Source: Tianweitania sediminis (lineage in GTDB: Bacteria > Pseudomonadota > Alphaproteobacteria > Rhizobiales > Rhizobiaceae). From it: a stretch of DNA of 64,000 nt. The notes under the pieces are model-generated. The model saw only the letters and a program-made list of their open reading frames with translations, had not been told where the DNA came from and ran no database searches. How positions within the stretch are numbered: position 1 is the stretch's first letter; each line of letters begins with the position of its first letter. The DNA is taken from positions 372,001 to 436,000 of the forward strand of contig NZ_JAGIYY010000003.1 in NCBI RefSeq assembly GCF_017813335.1, written 5' to 3'. Both the position numbers and the translations under genes were made by a program. Shown here piece after piece: positions 37,918 through 47,499 of this stretch.

Positions 37918-40900
37918 GTGCGCGGAGTAGAACCTGACGTGAACACAGTATCGACCGATAAGCCGCTCACGCAGCGCTCATCAATCTTCCTGTCGGGCGG
38001 AGGCGAGATGAGCCGTCGCATGCTCGAACACGACTGGTCGACATCGCCGCTCGGGGCGCCTGATACCTGGCCGCAATCGCTCCGCACCGCCGTGAGTTTG
38101 ATGATCACCTCACGTCACCCGATGTTTATCGCTTGGGGGCCGGATCTCGCCTTTCTTTACAACGACGGCTACATCCCGATCTTCGGCACCAAACACCCAG
38201 GCACCCTGGGACGACCGTTCAAGCAGGTCTGGTCGGAAATCTGGGACGACATATGGCCGCTTGTTGAGCGGGCTCTCGCCGGCGAACCGACATGGTCCGA
38301 CGATCTCCATTTGGTGATGGAGCGCAACGGCTATCCTGAAGACACGTGGTACAGCTTTTCTTATTCGCCTATTCGCGACGAAACAGGCGGTGTTGCAGGG
38401 ATGTTTTGCGCCTGCCAGGAAACAACGGCGCGGGTTCTGGCAGCGCGACAGCAGGTTGCCGAAACCCAACGCCAGCGTCGAATGTTCGAGCAAGCGCCCG
38501 GCTTCATCGCAATGCTGTCGGGACCAGACCACGTTTTCGAGCTGACAAACAAGGCGTATCAGCAGCTAATCGGTCATCGCGACGTGATTGGAAAACCAGC
38601 GCGCGAGGGACTGCCTGAAGTTGCCAGCCAAGGCTTCGTTAATCTGCTGGATGAGGTCTACGCTTCCGGTAAGCCGTTTGTAGGCACAGCCGTGAAGGTT
38701 TCCCTCCAAAGTGACCCGGGCGGCCAGAATGAAGATCGCTTCCTCGACTTCGTCTACCAGCCGGTCACGGACGGAGCCGGAAACATAAGCGGCATTTTCG
38801 TTGAAGGCTCCGACGTCACTGAACGAGTGCGTGGAGAGGAAGCTTTGCTTGAGGCGCAGCGCCGCCTCGACGCTGTCCTTAACAACGCTTCGGTAGCTAT
38901 CTTCCTCATGGATGAGCATCAGCAATGCAGCTACATGAACGCCGCCGCTGAGACGCTGACTGGCTACACCTTCGCCGAGACACAGGGCCGGACGCTCCAT
39001 GATGTGGTCCACCACACTCATCCTGACGGGCGGCACTTCCCCATTGAGGAATGCGCTATCGACCGCGCCTTTCCAACAAACGCCAACGTGCAGGGCGAAG
39101 AGGTGTTTGTTCACAAGGACGGAAGCTTCTATCCAGTTGCCTACACTGCCAGCCCCATAAGCGATGATCAGTCTCGTACGATCGGCACCATCATCGAGGT
39201 GCGCGACATCAGGGCAGAGAAAGCAGTTGAGGCGGCGCTGCGGGAAGAAAGCCGCACTCTCGAAACCCTGAACCGGATCGGCGCGACCGTTGCCGGCGAG
39301 CTTGATCTTGACCGCGCGGTTCAGATGGTGACCGATGCCGGAGTCGAATTGACGGGTGCCGAGTTCGGTGCGTTTTTTTACAACGTGACGAACGATGCAG
39401 GGGAAAGCTTCCTGCTTTACACGCTGTCGGGCGCAGACCGATCAGCGTTCGAGCGCTTTGGCAACCCACGGGCGACGGCTGTGTTCGCCCCGACCTTCGC
39501 CGGCGAAGGCATTATCCGCTCGCATGACATCCTGGCTGATCCACGATACGGGAAGAACGAGCCGCACTTCGGTATGCCAAAGGGACATCTGCCTGTCAGG
39601 AGTTATCTGGCTGTGCCGGTTTCTTCGCGCTCAGGCGAGGTGATTGGCGGATTGTTCTTCGGCCATCCGGAGCCCGGCCGTTTCAGCGAACGCCACGAGC
39701 GTTTGATGACCGGTATTGCCTCCCATGCAGCGATTGCTCTCGACAACGCCCAGTTGTACCGCGCCCTGCAACGAGCGAACCAGACCCTGGAAGCGCGGGT
39801 CGAAGAGCGTACGGCAGATCGAGACCGCATGTGGCGGTTGTCCACTGACCTCATGTTGGTCGCGCGCTTCGACGGAACCATCGTGGCTGTCAATCCGGCT
39901 TGGGCGGGCCTTTTGGGGTGGGAACAAGCGGACCTTGTTGAAACCTCGTTTCTGGACCTGATCCATCCGGATGATTTGGAAGCGACCCGGGCAGAGGCTG
40001 GAAAGCTCGAGCAGGGCATGACGACGTTGCGGTTCATGAACCGCTACCGTGCCCGTGACGGCCATTACGTCTGGCTGTCTTGGACCGCAGTTCCAGATGA
40101 GCATTTTATCCATGCCGTTGCACGCGATGTCACTGCGGAAAAGGAAGCTGCGGCCGAGCTTGAACAAGCGCAGGAGGCGTTGAGGCAAGCGCAAAAGATG
40201 GAGGCGGTCGGCCAACTCACGGGCGGTCTCGCACACGACTTCAACAACCTGCTCGCGGGCATCTCCGGTTCGCTTGAATTTATGGGAGATCGCATCGCGC
40301 AGGGACGCATGGCCGACGTGGAGCGCTACCTTGTCGCCGCACAAGGAGCGGCAAAGCGGGCGGCGGCGCTGACGCACAGGCTGCTGGCCTTCTCGCGGCG
40401 CCAAACGCTCGATCCGAAACCCACCAACGTAGCAACGCTAATCAACGGCATGGAAGACTTGATCCGACGCACCGTTGGTCCATCCATTTCCCTCGAAAGC
40501 GTTGCTGGCGGCGGCGTGTGGAGCGTGCTTGTCGATCCCAACCAATTGGAAAACGCGCTGTTGAACCTTTGCATCAACGCGCGGGATGCCATGCCGGACG
40601 GTGGCAAGATCACCATCGAAACTGCAAATCGCTGGCTCGACGAGCGCGCGGCAAAGATGCACGACCTTGCTTCTGGTCAGTACGTCTCGCTGTGCGTCAG
40701 CGACAACGGCACCGGCATGTCGCCGGAAGTTGTCGAGAAGGCTTTTGACCCGTTCTTCACAACCAAGCCCATTGGCATGGGCACCGGCCTGGGACTATCC
40801 ATGATCTACGGCTTTGCCCGCCAGTCCGGCGGGCAAGTGCGGATCTATTCGGAGCTCGGTCAGGGCACGATGATTTGCATTTACCTGCCGCGCTACCATG

Positions 40901-41328
40901 GCGAAGCCGGCCCCGTGGAGGACCTATCACACGCCTCGTCCCCTATAAGGGCCGGGGCGGGCGAAACCGTGCTTGTGATCGACGACGAGCCGCTGGTCCG
41001 CATGCTTGTCGTGGATGCGCTGGAGGAGCTTGGCTACGCCTCCATCGAGGCTGGCGATGGGCCATCCGGCATGAAGATACTGGAGTCTGACGCAAGGATC
41101 GACCTGCTGATCACAGATGTCGGCCTGCCAAACGGAATGAACGGTCGGCAGGTTGCGGATGCAGCGAGGCAGCTGCGTGACGGCCTGAAAGTGCTCTTTG
41201 TCACCGGCTATGCAGAGAACGCGGTTCTCAACCACGGCCATCTTGAGCATGGCATGCAGGTGATCACCAAGCCGTTCGACATGGCCGAACTGACACGGCG
41301 CATCCAGAGCATCATCTCAGAAGCATGA
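37918..41328 (+). CDS. Hybrid sensor histidine kinase with PAS, GAF and receiver domains
   Basis: A 1136-residue soluble kinase with no membrane segment. In order: PAS (about 40-180, with [20 protein letters not shown]), PAS (185-310), PAS (325-445), GAF (455-615), PAS (640-765), HisKA with the phospho-accepting His near 772 ([13 protein letters not shown]), HATPase (about 875-995, with [11 protein letters not shown] and [12 protein letters not shown]), and a receiver domain (about 1013-1130) with Asp near 1066 ([10 protein letters not shown]) and its conserved Lys in ITKPFDM. The layout suits sensing of redox, light or small ligands. The GTG start has no strong ribosome site; GTG at 37939 is an alternative. 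No separate partner regulator is adjacent. Confidence 0.92.
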   Translation: MRGVEPDVNTVSTDKPLTQRSSIFLSGGGEMSRRMLEHDWSTSPLGAPDTWPQSLRTAVSLMITSRHPMFIAWGPDLAFLYNDGYIPIFGTKHPGTLGRPFKQVWSEIWDDIWPLVERALAGEPTWSDDLHLVMERNGYPEDTWYSFSYSPIRDETGGVAGMFCACQETTARVLAARQQVAETQRQRRMFEQAPGFIAMLSGPDHVFELTNKAYQQLIGHRDVIGKPAREGLPEVASQGFVNLLDEVYASGKPFVGTAVKVSLQSDPGGQNEDRFLDFVYQPVTDGAGNISGIFVEGSDVTERVRGEEALLEAQRRLDAVLNNASVAIFLMDEHQQCSYMNAAAETLTGYTFAETQGRTLHDVVHHTHPDGRHFPIEECAIDRAFPTNANVQGEEVFVHKDGSFYPVAYTASPISDDQSRTIGTIIEVRDIRAEKAVEAALREESRTLETLNRIGATVAGELDLDRAVQMVTDAGVELTGAEFGAFFYNVTNDAGESFLLYTLSGADRSAFERFGNPRATAVFAPTFAGEGIIRSHDILADPRYGKNEPHFGMPKGHLPVRSYLAVPVSSRSGEVIGGLFFGHPEPGRFSERHERLMTGIASHAAIALDNAQLYRALQRANQTLEARVEERTADRDRMWRLSTDLMLVARFDGTIVAVNPAWAGLLGWEQADLVETSFLDLIHPDDLEATRAEAGKLEQGMTTLRFMNRYRARDGHYVWLSWTAVPDEHFIHAVARDVTAEKEAAAELEQAQEALRQAQKMEAVGQLTGGLAHDFNNLLAGISGSLEFMGDRIAQGRMADVERYLVAAQGAAKRAAALTHRLLAFSRRQTLDPKPTNVATLINGMEDLIRRTVGPSISLESVAGGGVWSVLVDPNQLENALLNLCINARDAMPDGGKITIETANRWLDERAAKMHDLASGQYVSLCVSDNGTGMSPEVVEKAFDPFFTTKPIGMGTGLGLSMIYGFARQSGGQVRIYSELGQGTMICIYLPRYHGEAGPVEDLSHASSPIRAGAGETVLVIDDEPLVRMLVVDALEELGYASIEAGDGPSGMKILESDARIDLLITDVGLPNGMNGRQVADAARQLRDGLKVLFVTGYAENAVLNHGHLEHGMQVITKPFDMAELTRRIQSIISEA

Positions 41329-41500
41329 GGTGCAGCGATCCAGTTGATCACCCACCACCTGCTGGCGGACACGGGCTTCGCCTCCGATGTGCGTTGCCTC
41401 AGTGGCCGTAGAACAAGCCTGATGTCCGGAAGCAGGTGGTCGACACCCAAGCCGCGGTTCACAGCTCGTTTGCCGCTGTGCCTTCCAAGGGCGTGGCGTC

Positions 41501-42727
41501 CTACGCCGCCGCGAAGCTGTCGAAGAGGTCCGGTGCGCCAACCTGCCCGCCCTTCAACAAGAGCAAAGTGCCGTCCAACGGCGCGTCCGGCGCATGCCCG
41601 CGGCAAATGGCAACGCCTGGTCCTGCGCGGCTGACGAAGGACAAGCTGCGAAAGCCAAGATGCTCCACAACCGTGCTCGATGTATCTCCCCCCGCAACAG
41701 CCAACGCTCGCACGGGCGATATTTGGAGAGTCGCTGCGGTAAGTTCGGCTAGTTTCCGCGACAAAACCGCACCACGCTGGCCGTAGTCCAGATCCGCCTG
41801 AAGATGAACAAGAACGTTGCGTCCGGCCGAGAGCGCGGCACCCACCTGCGTCGCCACTGCCTGCGGGTTCGCCAGATCTCCAGCCTCGAGCGCGAACTTC
41901 TTGTAACACGCAGCGGCGGCAACCTGCGCTGCCGTGGCAGACGATCGGCTGCCGGCAATTGCGAGGCGCGGACCAGGCGCCGACAGCGTCACGCCCGGAT
42001 CTGTCCGCGACTCGGCTTCCGACGGCCATAGAGCTTCAGCCACGCTGCTGGAACCCACGATCAAGGTCGACGTAGGTTGTGCCTCGCGAGCCCTCAGGGC
42101 CTGGCCGAGCGCATCCACATCCGCTTGATCAAGCGCATCCACAAGCAGTCGCCGCCTGTGCCCCAAGTCCCCGCTCAGTCCGCCGATTTGGAAGTGATCG
42201 ATCAGGTGCAGTGCGTCCAGGCCTTGCTCGGCAAGATGCCGGCGCAGATCCGCTTCCGCCATTGGCGTTACCGGATGGCGGCTCATGATCGGGTGGCGAT
42301 CGATGCGATAGGTGACGCCATCCGGGGCGCGCGCGAAGAGCGTGCCGAAGATGCAGAAGCGTCCGAGGCTTGGCTGGCCGCCAAGAACTATGGTCTGGCT
42401 CGGCGCCAACTGCGCTTCCAACGCCCGCACAGCGGCACCGATGCTGCCAACATGGGGCGCGGAATCGAAGGTCGAGCAGATCTTGTAGTGGATGAAGCTT
42501 GGCTTGAGGGCGATCAGCGCCGGGCCCATCTCCTCAAGCTTCTCCGTGATCTCTTCGGCACTACGGGACCGCAGGTCCGTCGCGATTCCCACCGCGTGGA
42601 GACCACCCGTTTCCTCCTTTGTTGGAACATCAAGAAACAGACGAGCCTTCGCGCCGCGCTCGGAGAAAGCCGCCAGCGTGTCGGAGGCGCCGGTGAAATC
42701 GTCGCCGATAAAGACGATGCGGCTCAT
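41501..42727 (-). CDS. oiaK: Four-carbon acid sugar kinase family protein (DUF1537), probable 3-oxo-isoapionate kinase
   Basis: A 408-residue protein. The N-terminal substrate domain opens with RIVFIGDDFTGASDTLAAFS, the DUF1537 signature with its GDDFTGA box. HPVTPMAEADLRRHLAEQG follows near residue 165. The C-terminal nucleotide domain begins near 215 and contains AGGDTSSTVVEHLG and LKGGQVGAPDLFDSFA, both conserved. Kinases of this type phosphorylate four-carbon or branched sugar acids. Next to a RuBisCO-like gene the best fit is OiaK of D-apionate breakdown. The ATG lies one base after the RuBisCO-like stop. It is the last gene of the TRAP operon. Confidence 0.85.
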   Translation of the reverse strand: MSRIVFIGDDFTGASDTLAAFSERGAKARLFLDVPTKEETGGLHAVGIATDLRSRSAEEITEKLEEMGPALIALKPSFIHYKICSTFDSAPHVGSIGAAVRALEAQLAPSQTIVLGGQPSLGRFCIFGTLFARAPDGVTYRIDRHPIMSRHPVTPMAEADLRRHLAEQGLDALHLIDHFQIGGLSGDLGHRRRLLVDALDQADVDALGQALRAREAQPTSTLIVGSSSVAEALWPSEAESRTDPGVTLSAPGPRLAIAGSRSSATAAQVAAAACYKKFALEAGDLANPQAVATQVGAALSAGRNVLVHLQADLDYGQRGAVLSRKLAELTAATLQISPVRALAVAGGDTSSTVVEHLGFRSLSFVSRAGPGVAICRGHAPDAPLDGTLLLLKGGQVGAPDLFDSFAAA

Positions 42728-42728
42728 A

Positions 42729-44003
42729 TCAGCTTCCGAAAAATTGCAGAGCGGCCGCGAGTTCGAGGCGCTGGTTTCCAGCAAGGGCAAGCTCCTGGCC
42801 ACGCTGCACGGCATCCCATGCCTGGCGCAGACTGCGCACGCCGGCTGCGGGTCCGCCCGGATGGGCCAGAATGCCACCGCCAGCCATGAACAGGAAGTCG
42901 TTTGATGCGGCTGCCTCGTATGTGCTTGGCAGCGTTCCCGCCCATTGGCCGGAGGAAAACGCCGGCATCACTGCATCCGCGGCATCTGGCGCATCGGCTG
43001 CGAGCGGCTGGAGGCACCGGCGGGCGCCCGCCCTCACCTCCTCCGGCTGGTCGGAAAATTTGCCGCCGATGCCATGAACATGCATGTGGTCGACGCCCGC
43101 CAAACGATAAAGCGCCTGATAAGCATCGAAGCCGATGCCAAGCAGCGGATGCCGGGCGAACGCGCCGAACCCGTTTCGGTGGGCATGGATGGCCAGCGGC
43201 GTCGACCGACGCAGCGTTTGCATTGCCGACAAGCCGCACCAGTTGAGGCTGGCCATCACGCACGAGCCGTTTTCGCGCGCAACCAGATCGGCATGGCGGC
43301 GCATCGCATCTGTTTCATCGGTGATGTTGAAAGCGATCATCACATTGCGTCCGCTTCGCTCGCGATAAGCGCGCACCCGCGCCATCACCGCCGGCACGCG
43401 GTCAGCCAAGGGCGCATGATCGGGATTGGCGCAGATCTCGTCATCCTTGATGAAGTCGACACCGGCTTCACACAGAAGTTGCACCAGGTCTGCGATCTCT
43501 TCGGCGCGCAATCCGACGTTGGGCTTGATGATCGTGCCGAACAGCGGGCGGTCCTGAACGCCGACGCTGGAACGCGTGCCGGCTACTCCCACGAGGGGCT
43601 TCTCGAAGCGATCACGAAAGGCCTGCGGCACGATCACGTCTGTTAGCCGCAAACCCGTGACTTCCCCAAGGTCATAAAGATTGCCAGCAACGGTGGCTGC
43701 GAGCGTCGGCAGGTTCGCGCCCATGTTGGCGATCGGATAGGCGATGCGAACCCGTGCGCGTCGCCACGGGCCGGCGACGGCCTTGCGCTCAAGATAGGCG
43801 CTACGCAGGCTCGGCGCTTCCGCCGGCTCCAGCTCCTCGACCGCAAGCACCTCCGCGGCCGCGCGTGCACGCAGTTCGTCGGTTTCACCGGCGACGCGAA
43901 CAAAGGTCCCGCTCGACTGCTCGCCAGCCATAACCGCAGCGATCTTGCCGGGGTCGAGCGGCGTTTCGACGAGGTAGCTCGCCTCGACCGTGTCAGGACG
44001 CAT
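42729..44003 (-). CDS. oiaX: RuBisCO-like protein, probable 3-oxo-isoapionate-4-phosphate decarboxylase
   Basis: A 424-residue large-subunit-type protein. Active-site regions are present but altered: IIKPNVGL (Lys160; true RuBisCO has KPK), GVDFIKDDE with Lys186, Asp188 and Glu189 as carbamate and metal ligands, AIHAHRNGFGAF (His275), HVHGIGGKF (His310, Lys315) and GGGILAHPGG near the end. True carboxylase loop residues are not all kept, so CO2 fixation is not expected. Beside a DUF1537 kinase it matches OiaX, which releases CO2 from 3-oxo-isoapionate 4-phosphate to give L-erythrulose 1-phosphate. It overlaps no neighbour but lies eight bases from the VOC gene and one base from the kinase gene. 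Confidence 0.87.
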   Translation of the reverse strand: MRPDTVEASYLVETPLDPGKIAAVMAGEQSSGTFVRVAGETDELRARAAAEVLAVEELEPAEAPSLRSAYLERKAVAGPWRRARVRIAYPIANMGANLPTLAATVAGNLYDLGEVTGLRLTDVIVPQAFRDRFEKPLVGVAGTRSSVGVQDRPLFGTIIKPNVGLRAEEIADLVQLLCEAGVDFIKDDEICANPDHAPLADRVPAVMARVRAYRERSGRNVMIAFNITDETDAMRRHADLVARENGSCVMASLNWCGLSAMQTLRRSTPLAIHAHRNGFGAFARHPLLGIGFDAYQALYRLAGVDHMHVHGIGGKFSDQPEEVRAGARRCLQPLAADAPDAADAVMPAFSSGQWAGTLPSTYEAAASNDFLFMAGGGILAHPGGPAAGVRSLRQAWDAVQRGQELALAGNQRLELAAALQFFGS

Positions 44004-44011
44004 CGTGCGGC

Positions 44012-44551
44012 TCAGATTGCGCTGAGATCTGGAAATGGCCGCACCGGATTGCTGCCGTCCCAACCTTCCGATGCATTCCGGATCAGGTCGAACATGCGGC
44101 CCTTGGGTCCAAGCACTTCTGACAGCTCGATCACGGTGCCAGGGTGGGCTTCACGGTCGAAATAAACGAAGCGGCCGTTTTCCCCGACCTTGCCGCTCAT
44201 CTTGGCCTGAAATCCCTCTCCTTCCATGCGGGCGAGATCGCGGTCGTAGTCCTCGGTCCAAAAGGCGACATGCTGCAAGCCGCGATGCCCGGCCATGCGG
44301 AAGTCGCGGTACATGGACGGCACGTCGTTGCGGCACTGGATCAATTCCACCTGCACATAACCGCTGTTGGCAAGCGCCACTGAATTGTGAGGCAGGTACG
44401 TTTCGCCTTCGTAGCGGTAGTCCTCGATCGGGACCTTGGGATTATAGAACCACGGTCCGACGCCCATCACCTGCTGCCAATGATCCATGGCCGCCTCGAT
44501 GTCATCGACGACGTAGCCGAGCTGGCGCACAGCGCCCAGGAACCTGCTCAT
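44012..44551 (-). CDS. VOC family (glyoxalase/dioxygenase fold) protein
   Basis: A 179-residue protein with one vicinal-oxygen-chelate module: AVRQLGYVVDDIEAAMDHWQ at the start, PHNSVALANSGYVQVELIQC near residue 54, GHRGLQHVAFWTEDYDRDLA near 88, and PGTVIELSEV near 137. A metal site from H, H/Q and E of these strands is likely. VOC proteins include epimerases, isomerases and lyases. In this operon it might process a sugar-acid intermediate, such as an isomerase step before or after the RuBisCO-like enzyme. The substrate is unknown. It follows the DctM gene by eight bases. Confidence 0.85.
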   Translation of the reverse strand: MSRFLGAVRQLGYVVDDIEAAMDHWQQVMGVGPWFYNPKVPIEDYRYEGETYLPHNSVALANSGYVQVELIQCRNDVPSMYRDFRMAGHRGLQHVAFWTEDYDRDLARMEGEGFQAKMSGKVGENGRFVYFDREAHPGTVIELSEVLGPKGRMFDLIRNASEGWDGSNPVRPFPDLSAI

Positions 44552-44559
44552 GGGAAATC

Positions 44560-45837
44560 CTATCGGGAAAGAAGTTCGGGGAGCCAGGTTGAAACGGCGG
44601 GTACCGTCGAAACAACCAGAAGCGAAAGCAACAAGGGAATGAAGAAGGGCAGCACGCCCCGCACCACGCTGTGGACCGGCATCTTGGCGACGATCGACAC
44701 CATGTAGAGGCTCATGCCCACAGGCGGCGTCAACAGGCCGATCATCAGGTTGAGCACGAAGACGATGCCGAGTTGCAGCGGATCGACCCCCGCTGCATGC
44801 AGGGCCGGCGCAACGATTGGGGCAATGATCAGGATTGCAGCAATCGATTCCAGGAACATGCCCACCACGAGGAGCAGAAGGTTCACCAGCAGCAAAAGCA
44901 CGAGCGGATTGCTGGAGATACCAAGCAGGTATTCTCCCGCCAGTGCTGGAACCCGATCAAGAGTCAGCACCCAGGCAAACACCGCCGCCGTCGACACGAT
45001 AAACAACACACCGGCGGTTGCTTCCGCTGTTTCGCGCAATGCTTCCCAAACGGCCTTAAAGGTCAGCGTGCGGTACACGAAGAAGCCAATCACCAGCGAG
45101 TAAGCGACGGTGACGCCGGCAACCTCGGTTGGTCCGAAATAGCCGCTCAGCAGCCCACCGATCAGCAGGATCGGAGCAAGGAGGGCCGGCAAGGACACCA
45201 ACGTCTTTCGGGCGACGGCTGCCAAGGACGGGCTCATCGTGTCGCGTGGAAGGTCGTAAAGCCGCGCCATCACGGCAACCTGCGCCATCAGAAACGCCGT
45301 GATCAGGAGCGCGGGGACGATGCCGGCAACAAGCAGTTGCACGGCCGAGACATTGGTGACGCTTGCATAGATGATCAGGGGAATGGATGGAGGGAAGATC
45401 GGGCCAATCGTGGCAGCCGCAATCGTCACGCCAGCGCCGAACTGTTTGCGGTAGCCTTGCGCCACCATCTGGTCGATCTGGATCTTCCCGAGTGCGCCGA
45501 TATCGGCCAGCGCAGCACCGGAAACGCCGGAAAAGATCAGGCTCACCAGGATCGAGACCTGTGCGACTGCGCCGCGGATGCGGCCGACGAGGAGACGCAC
45601 AAGGTCGAAGATGTGGGTCGTCACGCCCATGGCGTTGAGCAGGCTTGCCGCCAGAATAAAGAGCGGCACGGCAAGCAGCGGCGTGGAATCAAGCGCATTC
45701 ACGGCGCGTTGCGCCAGAACATGCACCGGAAGATCGAAGGCGACGATAGCAACCACCGAGGCCAGGCCGAGTGCCACGGCGACCGGCGCGCCAATCACCA
45801 GCGCGAACGCGAAAAGCGCGACGAGAACGAGGCTCAC
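44560..45837 (-). CDS. TRAP transporter large membrane subunit (DctM-type)
   Basis: A 425-residue protein with about twelve membrane segments. Family marks: FIGAPVAVALGLASVVAIVA-like start (VIGAPVAVALGLASVVAIVA at residue 15), GVSGAALADIGALGKIQIDQ near 105, IGPIFPPSIPLIIYASVTNV near 143, and LLTPPVGMSLYMVSIVAKM near 370. DctM is the sodium-driven channel that takes the acid from DctQ/DctP. Its ATG overlaps the DctQ stop by four bases. Confidence 0.95.
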   Translation of the reverse strand: MSLVLVALFAFALVIGAPVAVALGLASVVAIVAFDLPVHVLAQRAVNALDSTPLLAVPLFILAASLLNAMGVTTHIFDLVRLLVGRIRGAVAQVSILVSLIFSGVSGAALADIGALGKIQIDQMVAQGYRKQFGAGVTIAAATIGPIFPPSIPLIIYASVTNVSAVQLLVAGIVPALLITAFLMAQVAVMARLYDLPRDTMSPSLAAVARKTLVSLPALLAPILLIGGLLSGYFGPTEVAGVTVAYSLVIGFFVYRTLTFKAVWEALRETAEATAGVLFIVSTAAVFAWVLTLDRVPALAGEYLLGISSNPLVLLLLVNLLLLVVGMFLESIAAILIIAPIVAPALHAAGVDPLQLGIVFVLNLMIGLLTPPVGMSLYMVSIVAKMPVHSVVRGVLPFFIPLLLSLLVVSTVPAVSTWLPELLSR

Positions 45838-46364
45838 GGCAGCATTTCCTTTCGAGCCTCAGTTGCACGGCCAGATACAACGGAAGCAAAACGGACGCCT
45901 GAGATCACAAGAAGCAGGAGCATGGCGACCACAACCGGGCTGTAGAAGACCCAGTTCGGAATGCCGAGCGTCGGTGTTGCGAACTTCCAGGCACGGCCGA
46001 GAAAAGCGTAAAGGCTCCAAAGCAGGAGCCCGGCGAAGGCGAGCACCAGCAGTTCAACCACGGCAGCCTGCCAGCGCCGAAACCGGACTGGCAACATCAT
46101 GGGAACCATGTCCACGGCGATGTGCTGGCCCCGAAGCGCAAGAAGGGGCACGCACAGGAACACGATGGCGACCCCGCAAAAACGCGCGAGTTCATCGGCC
46201 CATGGCATGCCCGAGTTGAAAACGTTGCGCCCGACGACCTGCCCCATGATCAACACACACATGAGGGCGAGCAGAAGCGTAGCAAAGACGCGGCATGCGA
46301 CGGCCGCGCCTTCGAGACTGCCCGCGACAATGCCGCGAGCGTGCTCTTCATCTGTGGGGATCAT
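45834..46364 (-). CDS. TRAP transporter small membrane subunit (DctQ-type)
   Basis: A 176-residue protein with four membrane segments: ACRVFATLLLALMCVLIMGQ, LARFCGVAIVFLCVPLLALR, VVELLVLAFAGLLLWSLYAF and FYSPVVVAMLLLLVISGVRF. The MPWADELARF box after the second loop is typical of DctQ. It lies 14 bases after the DctP gene and overlaps DctM, so the three form a standard TRAP set. Confidence 0.93.
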   Translation of the reverse strand: MIPTDEEHARGIVAGSLEGAAVACRVFATLLLALMCVLIMGQVVGRNVFNSGMPWADELARFCGVAIVFLCVPLLALRGQHIAVDMVPMMLPVRFRRWQAAVVELLVLAFAGLLLWSLYAFLGRAWKFATPTLGIPNWVFYSPVVVAMLLLLVISGVRFASVVSGRATEARKEMLP

Positions 46365-46378
46365 ATCCTAGAGCAGCC

Positions 46379-47398
46379 TTAGGCGATGGCCCGGATCTTC
46401 TCGTAGAGCTCGCCGTATTTCTGGCCGAAGCGCTCTTCCACCAGCTTGGACACAGAGGTGCGGAACGCGTCCAGGTCCAGCCCTTCGTCCGGGCCGATCA
46501 CGGTCATGCCAAGCTTGCGCAGTTCTTCCGTTTCCTTGGCTTCGTTGTCCTGGATCGCCTTGGTGGCACGCTCGCGGATTTCCAACGCAGCGGCCTTGAT
46601 GGCTTCCTGCTGTTTGCTGTCCATGCTTTGCCAGGTGTCCTCGCTCATCACGACCACTTCGGCATTGGACATGTGACCGGTCAGCATGAGGTGCGATTGC
46701 ACCTCATAGAGTTTGACGTTCAAAATGACGTTGACCGGGTTCTCCTGGCCAGCCACCACGCCGGTCGCAAGCGCGGTCGGAACCTCCGACCAGTCCACCG
46801 GTACGGGCGCAGCGCCCATCCCCTCGACGGCTGTCTGGTAGATCGGGAAAGGCACGGCGCGGATCTTTTCACCGGCGAGATCAGCCGGCTTGCGGACGGC
46901 CTTGTTGCAGGTCAGGTTCCGACGTCCAAAATGGTGCGCATAGATCACGCGGACATTCGCGGCCTCGATCAAGCCTTGGTTGAGCTCCTGCATGACGGGC
47001 GAATCCACGTCCATGACCTTCATGAGGTGATCGACGTCGCGGTACAGATAAGGCGTGTCCAGTGCGGCGAACGGCTCATAAAGGGAGCCGATCCCGCCAG
47101 CCGTGTTGTGCGAAAAGGCGATCGTTCCGAGCGATACCGCTTCCGCCAGTTCCTGCAGCTTGCCAAGCTGCGACGATGGAAACACCTGCACCGCGATGTC
47201 ATTGCCGGAATGTTTACCGACGGCCTCTGCAAACCAGTCAGCCTGAGCGCCTGCCACGCTTGCTGGCTCGTTGTTGTGGCCGTAGCGCAACGTCAGCGAC
47301 TGCGCAGATGCAAGGCGCGGCATCATCGCAAGCGCGCCGGCCCCGGCGCCGAGCGCCAATGCCTGGCGGCGCGTGATGATGGATGTGCGGATCGTCAT
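46379..47398 (-). CDS. TRAP transporter substrate-binding protein (DctP-type)
   Basis: A 339-residue periplasmic protein. The N-terminus has a twin-arginine-like signal (TRRQALALGAGAGALAMMP). The mature sequence contains LRYGHNNEPASVAGAQADWF, VQVFPSSQLGKLQELAEAVS, and further on AGEKIRAVPFPIYQTAVEGM, VDWSEVPTALATGVVAGQEN and EVVVMSEDTW, all DctP features; the Arg in the AGEKIRA box normally binds the substrate carboxylate. The first gene of the operon, with a ribosome site GGGAGG and a promoter candidate about 65 bases upstream of its ATG. It would capture a sugar acid such as D-apionate (inferred). Confidence 0.94.
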   Translation of the reverse strand: MTIRTSIITRRQALALGAGAGALAMMPRLASAQSLTLRYGHNNEPASVAGAQADWFAEAVGKHSGNDIAVQVFPSSQLGKLQELAEAVSLGTIAFSHNTAGGIGSLYEPFAALDTPYLYRDVDHLMKVMDVDSPVMQELNQGLIEAANVRVIYAHHFGRRNLTCNKAVRKPADLAGEKIRAVPFPIYQTAVEGMGAAPVPVDWSEVPTALATGVVAGQENPVNVILNVKLYEVQSHLMLTGHMSNAEVVVMSEDTWQSMDSKQQEAIKAAALEIRERATKAIQDNEAKETEELRKLGMTVIGPDEGLDLDAFRTSVSKLVEERFGQKYGELYEKIRAIA

Positions 47399-47463
47399 GA
47401 GAACCTCCCGTTCAGCTGTTTGCCGGTTGCAGTTTCCTGCCCCGGTCTCCTCCTCTTGACAGC

Positions 47464-47492
47464 AGGCTAAGAACGAGAATGCTTCACGTCAA
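47464..47492 (-). promoter_or_regulatory. Promoter candidate for the TRAP/oia operon
   Basis: On the minus strand TTGACG (47487-47492) and TAGCCT (47464-47469) are 17 bases apart in the 101-base gap facing the LacI gene. A plus-strand TTGACA at 47456-47461 may serve the regulator gene. No clean LacI-type palindrome was found. Confidence 0.45.
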
Positions 47493-47499
47493 ATAATTC

